The notes under the pieces: model-generated
Told to the model about the DNA's origin: nothing
Seen by the model: only the letters and a program-made list of their open reading frames with translations
Databases searched by the model: none
Origin: Promethearchaeota archaeon
GTDB taxonomy: Archaea; Asgardarchaeota; Lokiarchaeia; Sigyniarchaeales; SOKP01
Assembly (NCBI GenBank): GCA_008080735.1
Contig: SHMW01000011.1
Location: 23,085-87,084, forward strand
DNA length: 64,000 nucleotides
Direction: 5' to 3'
Part shown: in pieces, positions 17,401 to 25,930 of the stretch
Numbering within the stretch: the first letter of the stretch is position 1
Layout of the letters: each line of letters starts with the position of its first letter
Position numbers and translations under genes: made by a program

Positions 17401-18291
17401 ATGGTTCACAGAACAGATAATTTGGTAATCTCTGCGGCACTTGCTGGTGCGGTTACCCGAAAAGATCAAAATGAAGCAGTTCCCTATACTCCTGAGGAAT
17501 TTGGAGATGAAGCAAAAAGATGCTATGATGCGGGAGCCGCAATTGTGCATATTCATGCCAGAGATGAACAAGGATTACCAACTCCAGACTTAGATATCAT
17601 TCGAGAAACTTTAGAAAATATTAAAAAAAAAGCCCCCGACATTATAATTAACCTTAGTACTGCTATAAGTATTAATGCAACCGATAGGGAGAGGATTAAA
17701 CCTGTACGCACCTTTAAACCACCTTTAGCCTCTTTAAATACGAACTCCATGAACTTTTCAGTTGCAAACTGGAAAACAGGAGAAGTTGTAATGGCTGCCG
17801 ATAATGTATTTACAAACACCTTCAAGACAATCCAACGATTTGCCAGCTATATGCAAAAAGCGGGAACTAAGCCCGAAATGGAGATATACGATATGGGTGG
17901 ATTGTATAATATGCTACTTCTGGATAAGCAAGAGGGCATGTTTGATCATCCATTACATTTCCAATGTGTGTTTGGTGTTTGCGGAGGTATCCCTTTCACG
18001 CCAATGAATTTTGCCCACTTCCTTAGTGTCATGCCTGAGGATGCGACATGGAGCGTATGTGGTGTCGCGAATCAACAGTTTCAAGCGGCTCTGTCAGCAA
18101 TCGGATGGGGTGGTCATGTCAGAGTTGGTTTAGAAGATAACATCCGGATGCCGAATGGAGATCTAGCAAAAGGGAGTTGGGAACAAGTTGCCTGGGCGAA
18201 GCAAATGGCGGAAAAAGCAGGTAGAAATGTAGTTCAAGGAGAAGAAGCACGTAAGGAGTTCAATATCAAAAATAAAGAAGTTACCCTCTAA
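17401..18291 (+). CDS. BKACE family beta-keto acid cleavage enzyme (Kce-like)
   Basis: 296 residues of the DUF849/BKACE family. These Zn-dependent enzymes condense a beta-keto acid with acetyl-CoA to give acetoacetate and a new acyl-CoA; the founding member cleaves 3-keto-5-aminohexanoate in lysine fermentation. The start VISAALAGAVTRKDQN and the metal site AAIVHIHARDEQG (two His) are diagnostic, as is GGIPFTP and the C-terminal VGLEDNI. Substrate specificity cannot be read here, and the other lysine-fermentation genes are not in the window. A Shine-Dalgarno-like GAGTGAG precedes the ATG. Confidence 0.92.
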   Translation: MVHRTDNLVISAALAGAVTRKDQNEAVPYTPEEFGDEAKRCYDAGAAIVHIHARDEQGLPTPDLDIIRETLENIKKKAPDIIINLSTAISINATDRERIKPVRTFKPPLASLNTNSMNFSVANWKTGEVVMAADNVFTNTFKTIQRFASYMQKAGTKPEMEIYDMGGLYNMLLLDKQEGMFDHPLHFQCVFGVCGGIPFTPMNFAHFLSVMPEDATWSVCGVANQQFQAALSAIGWGGHVRVGLEDNIRMPNGDLAKGSWEQVAWAKQMAEKAGRNVVQGEEARKEFNIKNKEVTL

Positions 18292-18412
18292 AAAAAATCT
18301 TATTATCATTTATTTTTTTTAATTTAATCTCATTTTTTAGAAGTATTCGTCTAATTAACTGCTAAGTTATAAAGAATTAGAAATAAAAAAAATAAAATAT
18401 TATCTTAAAAAT

Positions 18413-18892
18413 TTAGATTTCTTCGAAATAGAGAATATCTTTTATTACCCCCTCTCGTCGTTCTTTTGGTTTTAAAACCGCTTTAACTTTCGCTCCAATA
18501 TGATCTTTATCTGGGTCTGTGGTCTTTATGATTCCTAACATCGCTCCATCTGTTTTTTCTATATCGATGAGAGCCACCATTTTTGGAGTTTTCATCTTTT
18601 TACCATGTGCGTTAATCGTTGCAGTTGTGAATAATCGTATAGTCCCTTGTGCGGGAACTTCAGTCCAATTTTCATCTGGAATTTCCACGAAACAATCTTC
18701 GCAATAAAGTCGAGGTGGGAAAAAGATTTTCTCACATTTTGGACATATGGTGGCAAGAAATGAATCATTTCCTTTCAAATGCTTAAAGAATTTATCACCC
18801 GCAACACCACTAGGATAAAGATAATCTGCTTGCATGTTTCCTCTCCAATGCGTTGGAGCCGTTGGATCGGTCTGTTTTTCTGTGAAAGTCAT
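18413..18892 (-). CDS. DUF35 OB-fold / zinc-ribbon protein (cassette B, last gene)
   Basis: 159 residues with the zinc ribbon CPKCEKIFFPPRLYCEDC and an OB-fold (GTIRLFTTATINAHG, MVALIDIEKTDGAMLGIIK). The start overlaps the end of the previous DUF35 gene closely (GGAGGTGAATAGTAATG), so the two are translationally coupled. Same position and type as the last gene of cassette A. Confidence 0.9.
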   Translation of the reverse strand: MTFTEKQTDPTAPTHWRGNMQADYLYPSGVAGDKFFKHLKGNDSFLATICPKCEKIFFPPRLYCEDCFVEIPDENWTEVPAQGTIRLFTTATINAHGKKMKTPKMVALIDIEKTDGAMLGIIKTTDPDKDHIGAKVKAVLKPKERREGVIKDILYFEEI

Positions 18893-18894
18893 TA

Positions 18895-19434
18895 CTATTC
18901 ACCTCCTCTTAACGGTTTGAAATATTTGATATCTGTTATTGAACCTTCTCGCTCCTCTTCTGGCTTCCAAACTGCTTTAACTTTCATGCCGATATGAATC
19001 TCATCTTTAGACATCTCTCCGAAATAATGCATAAAACCCATCGGATCAGGACGAGCACCATCTATTGAAATTACACCGATAAGGATTGGGTCCTCAATAC
19101 GATTCGCGTTCGGGTCTAAGTATGAGATTGAATAGGTATTAATCGTTCCCGTATCCTTTAATTCAACCCAACCTTCAGTTGGTCCATAACAATATTCACA
19201 GAAGCTTCTGGGTGGGGTAATAACTCTATCACATTTATGACAATTGACCCCCAAGATTTTTCCTTCTTTAAGCCCTTGTAGGAATTTTGAATACGCAGGT
19301 CCTAAACTCCAACTATATTGGATTTCGGGTTCCCACCATGTATAAGTGATATTTTTTTGGTAAATATCCTTTGTACCTACATGTGTTCCAGGAGCATATG
19401 GAGGACTACTTTTATTATCTTCTTTTTTTTCCAT
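18895..19434 (-). CDS. DUF35 OB-fold / zinc-ribbon protein (cassette B)
   Basis: 179 residues when started at ATG 19434. The track's longer ORF only reads an alternative frame of the thiolase gene. The choice is supported by a Shine-Dalgarno (GAGGTGA) overlapping the thiolase stop. The ribbon is CHKCDRVITPPRSFCEYC, and the OB-fold shows GTINTYSISYLDPN and ILIGVISIDGARPDPMGFMHYF. It probably pairs with the thiolase-like proteins encoded upstream. Confidence 0.9.
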   Translation of the reverse strand: MEKKEDNKSSPPYAPGTHVGTKDIYQKNITYTWWEPEIQYSWSLGPAYSKFLQGLKEGKILGVNCHKCDRVITPPRSFCEYCYGPTEGWVELKDTGTINTYSISYLDPNANRIEDPILIGVISIDGARPDPMGFMHYFGEMSKDEIHIGMKVKAVWKPEEEREGSITDIKYFKPLRGGE

Positions 19435-19439
19435 TTTTT

Positions 19440-20603
19440 TCACCTCTTTAATACCATAACGGTTGCCATTTGCATTATATCTCCCCAAGCTTGACCAACT
19501 CCGATTCTTGGGTCTCCAGGGATTTGTCTTTTTCCTGCTTTCCCAGCTAATTGCCAATATAACTCGCAAACCTTTTGTCCCATGGTTGCTGCGATCGGAT
19601 TCCCTACACCAAGTAAACCACCTGAAGGACAAATAGGTAAATCTCCATCTCTCTGGGTTACCCCTTCTCGCGTGAGGATTGGGGCTTCTCCTTTATCACA
19701 GAGCAGAAGTCCTTCCATATGATGAAGTTCTTTATAATCAAACGGATCATATGGCTCAGCAAAATCGATTTCGCGACGAGGGTTAACAATTCCCGCCATT
19801 TTATATGCCATTTTCGCAGCGAGGGAAACATAACGAGGAAAATATAGATCACGATTAGTCCACATGGTACTATCTATATTATATCCCACTCCTTCTACCC
19901 AGATGGGGTCATCAGTATATTGGTTCACGACATCTTCAGAGCAAAATATTAAAGCTGCTGCCCCGTCACTCGGGGGACTGATATCTAATCTTTGAACGGG
20001 CCATGCCATCATTTCAGAATTTAACACGTCATCGACGGTTATATTTGGATCTGCCAATTGCGCGCAAGGATGACCTACAGCATTTCGCTTATTCTTTACG
20101 GCTACTCGAGCAATATCTTCTTTCTTGATATTATGCACGGTCATATATCGATTCATCTCCATCGCGAAAAGCCATACTAAATTTGGATTAAGTGGTCTGT
20201 CAATGACGGGATCCCATATATGTCTAAATGCAGTTTGAGGGTGCGGATAACACGAACCCATTTTTTCCTCAGCTATCACCATACATATATCTGCAACACC
20301 GGAAGCTACATGCCACCATCCAGCAATAGGGGCAAATACTCCAGTCCCTCCACCGTTGAACACTCTTACATAAGGCTTTCCTGCCCCTCCAGCACCATCA
20401 AGTAAATTTTCACCTTTCATGTGGATACCGTCAAAAGCATCTGGAGCACTTCCCATTACTATCATATCGATATTTTTCTTTTCAATGCCTGCTTCTTCCA
20501 TTGCCATTTTTGCTGCTAAAAAGGATAATTCTTTTCCCGTCTCTTTTAATCGTCTTCGAAAGAGTGTCATTCCCGCTCCAATTACAGCTACATCTTTTTT
20601 CAT
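19440..20603 (-). CDS. Thiolase-like protein (cassette B, gene 2)
   Basis: 387 residues, intact. This is the paralogue of the split gene in cassette A: GSAPDAFDGIH here corresponds to GNMDHFEGIN there, and the 30-nt interruption is absent. The nucleophile position reads FNGGGTGVF (Gly) and the histidine loop reads GGLLGVGNP, so the usual thiolase catalytic residues are missing. It is followed directly by the DUF35 gene. A retro-aldolase-like or structural function with the DUF35 partners is an inference from Ltp2/ChsH2-type complexes. Confidence 0.9.
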   Translation of the reverse strand: MKKDVAVIGAGMTLFRRRLKETGKELSFLAAKMAMEEAGIEKKNIDMIVMGSAPDAFDGIHMKGENLLDGAGGAGKPYVRVFNGGGTGVFAPIAGWWHVASGVADICMVIAEEKMGSCYPHPQTAFRHIWDPVIDRPLNPNLVWLFAMEMNRYMTVHNIKKEDIARVAVKNKRNAVGHPCAQLADPNITVDDVLNSEMMAWPVQRLDISPPSDGAAALIFCSEDVVNQYTDDPIWVEGVGYNIDSTMWTNRDLYFPRYVSLAAKMAYKMAGIVNPRREIDFAEPYDPFDYKELHHMEGLLLCDKGEAPILTREGVTQRDGDLPICPSGGLLGVGNPIAATMGQKVCELYWQLAGKAGKRQIPGDPRIGVGQAWGDIMQMATVMVLKR

Positions 20604-20618
20604 TTATTTTTTCACCTC

Positions 20619-21860
20619 TTAACCTCTTGTAAATATTGCCACTGCTCCACTTCCTGAGGGAATACCTCGCCAAGACTGAGCAAGTCCAATCTCTACATCA
20701 TTTATTTGTCTTCTTCCGGCTAGTCCTTTAAGTTGTAATACAATTTCAAGCGATTTTTGAAGTCCCGTTGCCTCTAAACAGTTACCTATACCTAAGGATC
20801 CTCCCGATGGATTTATTGGAAGAGAACCTTGAATTTCCAGAGCGCCTTCATCAAGTAATTCTTTCGCCTCTCCTTTTCTAGCTAAGCCCAATGCTTCAAG
20901 ATGCTGTAATTCTTTATAAGTGAATCGATCATCGATCTCCGCCACTTGGATTTCTTTTCGAGGATCTACTATTCCCGCCATTTTATAAGCCATCTGAGAG
21001 GCATCTTTTGCATACTGCGCTTCCATCCCTCTTGTAGCCAGCCAAGGAGTTTCTGAACTCCAACCGAATCCAGAAAGATAAATAGGTTCAACTCCCAATT
21101 CTCGGGCGAATTCTTCGTTCGCTAGCACAAAACAAATAGCACCATCCACATTTGGACTGATATCTAATCGTTTAAGTGGTTTAAAACAGTATTCAGATTT
21201 CATTACATCGTCCACACTTATCTTTGCCTCATAATCAGCATAGGGAGTAAAATATGCATTCTTTTTATTCTTCACCGCTACTTTAGCACATTGTTCTTCA
21301 GTAGTATCAGTATTTCTTAAATAATGTTGCATTTCTAATCCCGCTAAGAAATACGGATGCATACGTTCCTCCTCATCAGTGCTTCCAACGAGAGGTTTCG
21401 GACTCTCTTCGCTATAAGAGGGCGAACCAGCATAATTTGGACGTTCTACAGGCCCGCTCACGGGACGATCATATAGAGGGTCAAATGCATGGAGCATTAC
21501 ATCTCCATAAGTGAGTAAATCTGATACTTTACTGTGTGCTTCGATTGAAACGACATTCATTAAACCTGTTTGTATTTGCATATAGGCATTTCCTAATCCA
21601 TAAATTCCATCGCCACAAACAGTGCAGCAAGGTCGCAAAAGAGCCCCGATCTGATCAGGGACAAATTCATCAAAGATACTAAATCCTTCCCAGTAATCCT
21701 CGGCACATGTTATAAAGCTGTCAATATCTCTTCTAGGATCAATTCCCGCATCCACATATGCCTTATTACATGCCTCATACATAATATCTTTCCAACTCAT
21801 CCCCGGTGTCATACTATTAAAGTCAGTATGACCAATTCCAATTACACATACTCGTGTCAT
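20619..21860 (-). CDS. Thiolase-like protein (cassette B, gene 1)
   Basis: 413 residues, thiolase superfamily. It starts VCVIGIGHTDFNSMTPG and ends with INPSGGSLGIGNCLEATG. It is the only one of the four paralogues with Cys at the nucleophile-like position (TVCGDGIYG), though the GHP histidine is still replaced by GNC. Family enzymes act on acyl-CoA. It leads cassette B and is followed at 15 bp by gene 2. No promoter box stands out in the 330-bp divergent region upstream. Confidence 0.9.
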   Translation of the reverse strand: MTRVCVIGIGHTDFNSMTPGMSWKDIMYEACNKAYVDAGIDPRRDIDSFITCAEDYWEGFSIFDEFVPDQIGALLRPCCTVCGDGIYGLGNAYMQIQTGLMNVVSIEAHSKVSDLLTYGDVMLHAFDPLYDRPVSGPVERPNYAGSPSYSEESPKPLVGSTDEEERMHPYFLAGLEMQHYLRNTDTTEEQCAKVAVKNKKNAYFTPYADYEAKISVDDVMKSEYCFKPLKRLDISPNVDGAICFVLANEEFARELGVEPIYLSGFGWSSETPWLATRGMEAQYAKDASQMAYKMAGIVDPRKEIQVAEIDDRFTYKELQHLEALGLARKGEAKELLDEGALEIQGSLPINPSGGSLGIGNCLEATGLQKSLEIVLQLKGLAGRRQINDVEIGLAQSWRGIPSGSGAVAIFTRG

Positions 21861-22189
21861 GTATTTTTCACACTTTTTTTGACAATATTTTTTTATCTTT
21901 TAATTTTCAATATATAGATAAAAGATTGATTGAAGAATCTAATAAAGCTTATTGTGGGATAAATTCCGCTTTTCAATAACTTAAAAATTAAACTGATTTC
22001 TTTATGAATTAAAGTTGGTTCTTATATTGAGACCCAAGGAAAAAAAACATTCTTCTATCTCTGAATTGAAACGCAATTTTACCGATTTTCAGATATTTTA
22101 TAAAACAATTAGCTATAAATAGTTGAATCCTTCTAAGTTAATATGTAGATATATTTCTAAAATACAGACAAAACAATTTGAGATAAAAA
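21861..22189. other. Divergent intergenic region between cassette B and the acyl-CoA dehydrogenase
   Basis: About 330 bp, AT-rich. Only a TATA-like box on the plus strand (CTATAAATAG, 22113-22122), about 70 nt before the dehydrogenase start, is notable. No RNA gene or ORF is supported. Confidence 0.5.
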
Positions 22190-23536
22190 ATGGATACAAG
22201 ACTTTCCGAATTTAGAGAAATTCGGATTACTAAGTATGTCCCGGAACTCGATATCTTGAATAATCCCATATTAAAAGCAAATGAAAAGAGATTTTTAGAG
22301 GACTTTTATGAATTTTTAGAAAATGATTTAGACGAGGATTTAAGAAAACTTGAGGAGCTCAATTATCACGTAGAAGAACCGATAGAGGATAAAAAGCAAG
22401 AAATTGTGATTGGAATTATGAAAAAACTCTCCGATCATGGTTATTATAGCACAATAGGGACGGAAGATCCTGAGTATGAACTTGGTCCTATCATGAGAAA
22501 TGCACTTATCGCTTATGCTTTATGTGGAGGAAGATGGTCGGATTATTCTGAACGTTACATTGCGGGGAATTGGAGTATTGAAATGGGTAGGCTTGCGGGG
22601 GGCACCTTATACTGTAACCCAGTAAATTATAAAGCGAATACCTATCAAAAAGAGAACTTTTTATATCCTGTTTCCAAGGAAGGAAATATTGGTGCGTCAG
22701 CAATGACAGAATTTAATGCGGGAAGTGATATTTTTGATATGGAACTACGCTTAATGGAAGAAGATGATACCGTTGTAATTAAAGGCAAAAAAGTTTTTAT
22801 TACAAACGGCTTAATTGCCAATTTCATCATAGTATATGGTCGTTTGAATAGCGGACAATTAGGCGCAGTTATAGTACCGACTGAGGATCTCTCTTTAAAT
22901 GATTTTCGGGCAGCCAGAGTCTATACATATGGAATGAGGGATGCCTTCGTAAGTCGCTTAATCTTTGATAGAACGAAAGTTCCAAAAGAAAATCTTCTAC
23001 GTGGAAACGGGATTGATATAATGTTTCATCAATTGACTGAAGAACGCTTAGTGATAAGCGCAGAAGCATTGGGAGACGCGATGAAAAAGATACTATTTTC
23101 CCATACATGGGCTTCACATAGAGAACAATTTGGGAAACGACTACATCAATACCAAGTTATACGATTTCCAATAGCGGAAAATATTCGGCAATTGAATTTG
23201 TTACTCTCAGCATTATTTCAGTATGCAAGAACCCTAGATGAGAAACCTGAATTAGTGAGTTCGAAAATAATGGCAGCCAATACAATGGGATTAAAAATAC
23301 AAACTACCGAATTAGCGTTCGAGAGTGCGCAGCATTGTTTCAGAACGATGGGAGGACGTGGGTTTATTCGCCAATATTCTAACCAAATCGGACTTTTGGA
23401 CCCATATTGTATGATACATGGTGGTGGTAGCAACTATGTTCTGGAGGACAGCGAGTCCCGACGATTCTTCAAAACCCGACCTACAAAGCCCGAGAGAACT
23501 GATGTGTTTCCAAGAATAGATTTATTTTTCGAATAA
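22190..23536 (+). CDS. Acyl-CoA dehydrogenase family protein
   Basis: 448 residues. Signature regions are visible: the FAD-contacting SAMTEFNAGSDI, VIKGKKVFITNGLIANF, and the C-terminal helical domain with REQFGKRLHQYQVIRF and FRTMGGRGFIRQYS. The catalytic base expected in the C-terminal half is not assigned with certainty. The N-terminal extension of about 60 charged residues is longer than usual. It would oxidise an acyl-CoA to the enoyl-CoA, passing electrons to an ETF-type acceptor not encoded in this window. Confidence 0.9.
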   Translation: MDTRLSEFREIRITKYVPELDILNNPILKANEKRFLEDFYEFLENDLDEDLRKLEELNYHVEEPIEDKKQEIVIGIMKKLSDHGYYSTIGTEDPEYELGPIMRNALIAYALCGGRWSDYSERYIAGNWSIEMGRLAGGTLYCNPVNYKANTYQKENFLYPVSKEGNIGASAMTEFNAGSDIFDMELRLMEEDDTVVIKGKKVFITNGLIANFIIVYGRLNSGQLGAVIVPTEDLSLNDFRAARVYTYGMRDAFVSRLIFDRTKVPKENLLRGNGIDIMFHQLTEERLVISAEALGDAMKKILFSHTWASHREQFGKRLHQYQVIRFPIAENIRQLNLLLSALFQYARTLDEKPELVSSKIMAANTMGLKIQTTELAFESAQHCFRTMGGRGFIRQYSNQIGLLDPYCMIHGGGSNYVLEDSESRRFFKTRPTKPERTDVFPRIDLFFE

Positions 23537-23603
23537 ATCAACTTTCTTTTTCTTAATTCACCTATAAATCTCCACTTTTACTATAAATTATCACAGAAGT
23601 ATA

Positions 23604-23612
23604 TTTTAAATA
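23604..23612 (+). promoter_or_regulatory. TATA box consistent with a leaderless transcript
   Basis: TTTTAAATA is centred about 28 nt upstream of the ATG at 23636. Since archaeal TATA boxes lie about 26-27 nt before the start site, transcription would begin at or next to the start codon, giving a leaderless mRNA. No Shine-Dalgarno is present, which agrees. Confidence 0.5.
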
Positions 23613-23635
23613 GAATTTTTTATAGCTTATATATA

Positions 23636-24613
23636 ATGGAATTTTCATATAACTTCGAAAGTCTTGATATTACAAATATTATCGAGGATTACAAGGGAAA
23701 GCAATTAGATGATTTATTTGAGACTCAGAAGGTAATTGAAAATGGATTAGGCGAATTTTTAGAGATTTCACGGGAGTGTGGCGAAATTAATCCTATAACA
23801 TTGAATCTAAAGGCCTCTCGAAGAAGAATTCTCTGCAATCTCAAAACAGTCTATAATATCGGTGAAATTACTGAAAAGAGGTTTATCAATAAGGGTGTTA
23901 AAACACTCTATGATTTACGGTATAATATACGTTTTAGAGAAGCTGCAAATGAGATGCTTTCTCTAATACAACGCAAAGATTTTCATAACCTTAACAGAAA
24001 TAAATATGTCTATGATTTAGATACCTCTTTTTGCTTTGATCAAGATGAGTTGCTATTTTTTGATATTGAAACGTTAGGGATATATGATAGTCCAATTATA
24101 ATCATTGGTTTAGGATATTATAATAAAGAAGCATATCATATCCTCCAATTATTTGCAAGGGGGTTAGAAGAAGAAATTGCTCTATGTGAACATCTGAGAG
24201 CGGAAGTCTTGCCACGATTTAAATGCTTTGTTTCTTATAATGGAAAAAGTTTTGATATTCCATATTTAGCGAATCGATTTTTATATTATTTTGACGAAAA
24301 TCCGATGATTTCCGAAGGAGATACTCCATATAAAGATTTTAATACGAAATTTGGTCATATAGATCTCTATCATAATTGTCGACGAAAATTCAAAGGGAGA
24401 TTTCCAGATTACACCCTCTCGACAATCGAAAAAGAACTGCTCAATTGGGAACGAGAGAATGAATTAGCAAGTAATTTAGTTGGAATATGTTATAAAAAAT
24501 ATTTGAAAGATCCGAAGAAATATATTGGATTAGTTAAAGAATGCATTGATCATAACTATTTTGATATTCTTTCACTTCCATTAATCTATAATAAATTGTT
24601 GGAATGCGTCTAA
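23636..24613 (+). CDS. YprB-like RNase H-fold (DEDD) exonuclease domain protein
   Basis: 325 residues. A helix-hairpin-helix-like region (VYNIGEITEKRFINKGVKTLYDL, about 70-95) precedes a DEDD exonuclease domain. Exo I is FFDIETLG, exo II is SYNGKSFDIPYL, and the exo III-like end is HNYFDILSLPLIYNKL. The arrangement matches predicted YprB-type 3'-5' exonucleases. All acidic residues expected for two-metal catalysis seem present. The role in DNA or RNA processing is unknown. Confidence 0.85.
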   Translation: MEFSYNFESLDITNIIEDYKGKQLDDLFETQKVIENGLGEFLEISRECGEINPITLNLKASRRRILCNLKTVYNIGEITEKRFINKGVKTLYDLRYNIRFREAANEMLSLIQRKDFHNLNRNKYVYDLDTSFCFDQDELLFFDIETLGIYDSPIIIIGLGYYNKEAYHILQLFARGLEEEIALCEHLRAEVLPRFKCFVSYNGKSFDIPYLANRFLYYFDENPMISEGDTPYKDFNTKFGHIDLYHNCRRKFKGRFPDYTLSTIEKELLNWERENELASNLVGICYKKYLKDPKKYIGLVKECIDHNYFDILSLPLIYNKLLECV

Positions 24614-24650
24614 TTTATAATAGGTTATATACTTCTCTAATTTGATATAA

Positions 24651-25853
24651 ATGTATGAGAAGAGAAATGAATACGATTTTACCATAGAAACACTTAATTC
24701 TGTGAAATCAAAATTAGATGAGAAACTTGCAGCCAAATTGAAATCTAAACGAGTTTTTTTGGCTATTGATGGGTTTATAGATTCTCTTTATTCACTCATA
24801 AAATCTCGAAAGACTGCTGAAGATTATAAGAAATTTTCCACGATTAAAGAATTCGCCGATCGATTATATACTATAGCTGGAAGTTCAGGAAATATAGAAT
24901 TACACCTAAAGAAGAAAACTTCTGGTGGGTTTGTTCCCAATAATGGGAAAGCCTTAAGTTCATTAGGAGTCAATCTTTTCTTATTTGGAGCATTAGGAAT
25001 TCCCGAAACAAAAAATGTTTTCTCATCACTAATAAATAAATCAAATGTGGATATTTGCTCTATCGCCAATCCGGGTAAAACTATCGGTTTAGAATTCTCG
25101 GATGGCAAAATTATGCTCTCTGATTTTAAAGGACTATTTGAGATATCGTGGGATACCATACAATCACGGATAAAAAGTGATAATCTAATCAAGGAGATAG
25201 AACACTCAGATGCAATCGGATTTGGATATTGGTCTCTCAACAGTAGTATGACAAAGATCTGGAAAAAATTTAATAAAGAAGTCTTTCCATCCTTATCAAA
25301 TTTAAATAAAAAATTCTTTTTCATAGATTTAGCGGATGTTAAAAAGCGCAGCTCTTCTGATATTTTAGAAATGCTTGATGTTGTAAAAAATTTAGAAGAC
25401 CAAATTCCAGTGCTTATGAGCCTTAATGATCAAGAGGCCATAGATATTTCGAAGACTATTGATGATGTCCCCTCAATTGATCCTAAGAAAGAAAAATTCA
25501 AGGGTTTTATCAACGCGGGAAATGATATCAATAATAAATTGAATTTATCTTATTTAGTAATACATTCTCCACACTTCGCAACAATTTCCTTAAAAAATAA
25601 TGAAGGCCATTATTGGATTACCGAAGGCTACACCGCGCATCCTTCATTTACAGTTTCAGCAGGTGATCATTTTCTTTCTGGAGTGGTTGCCGGATTATTG
25701 GGAAGATTAACTCCACAAGAAGCCATTTTGGTTGGGAACGCTTTAACGGCAATTTTTGTTCGAATTGGCCGATCTCCAAGATTTAGTGAACTTGCACAAT
25801 TCATTTCAAAATATATTCATTATATAGACCAAGATGATCCTCAGTTCCCGTAA
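24651..25853 (+). CDS. PfkB/ribokinase-family sugar kinase-like protein
   Basis: 400 residues. An N-terminal substrate-binding strand (RVFLAIDGFIDSLY), a glycine-rich segment (SGGFVPNNGKALSSLGVNLFLFGALG) and the C-terminal phosphate/anion-hole motif TVSAGDHFLSGVVAG identify the PfkB fold. The catalytic Asp of the GAGD motif is kept (SAGD). It is longer than typical PfkB kinases because of an N-terminal helical segment. The substrate is unknown. It precedes glpD by about 80 bp on the same strand, which hints at polyol or glycerol metabolism. Confidence 0.8.
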   Translation: MYEKRNEYDFTIETLNSVKSKLDEKLAAKLKSKRVFLAIDGFIDSLYSLIKSRKTAEDYKKFSTIKEFADRLYTIAGSSGNIELHLKKKTSGGFVPNNGKALSSLGVNLFLFGALGIPETKNVFSSLINKSNVDICSIANPGKTIGLEFSDGKIMLSDFKGLFEISWDTIQSRIKSDNLIKEIEHSDAIGFGYWSLNSSMTKIWKKFNKEVFPSLSNLNKKFFFIDLADVKKRSSSDILEMLDVVKNLEDQIPVLMSLNDQEAIDISKTIDDVPSIDPKKEKFKGFINAGNDINNKLNLSYLVIHSPHFATISLKNNEGHYWITEGYTAHPSFTVSAGDHFLSGVVAGLLGRLTPQEAILVGNALTAIFVRIGRSPRFSELAQFISKYIHYIDQDDPQFP

Positions 25854-25930
25854 ATAGATAGTTAGATTCATACTTAAGATCTATTAGACAAATCTTAATT
25901 ACAGAGAATTCATTTAAACACGTGATAAAT

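Noticed and set aside
19435-19632. N-terminal extension of the DUF35 ORF in the track
   Set aside because: It overlaps the C-terminus of the thiolase gene in another frame and reads as non-conserved sequence. A Shine-Dalgarno and ATG at 19434 fit better.
24824-25324. 166-codon minus-strand ORF
   Set aside because: Shadow of the PfkB-like gene, which has clear motifs.
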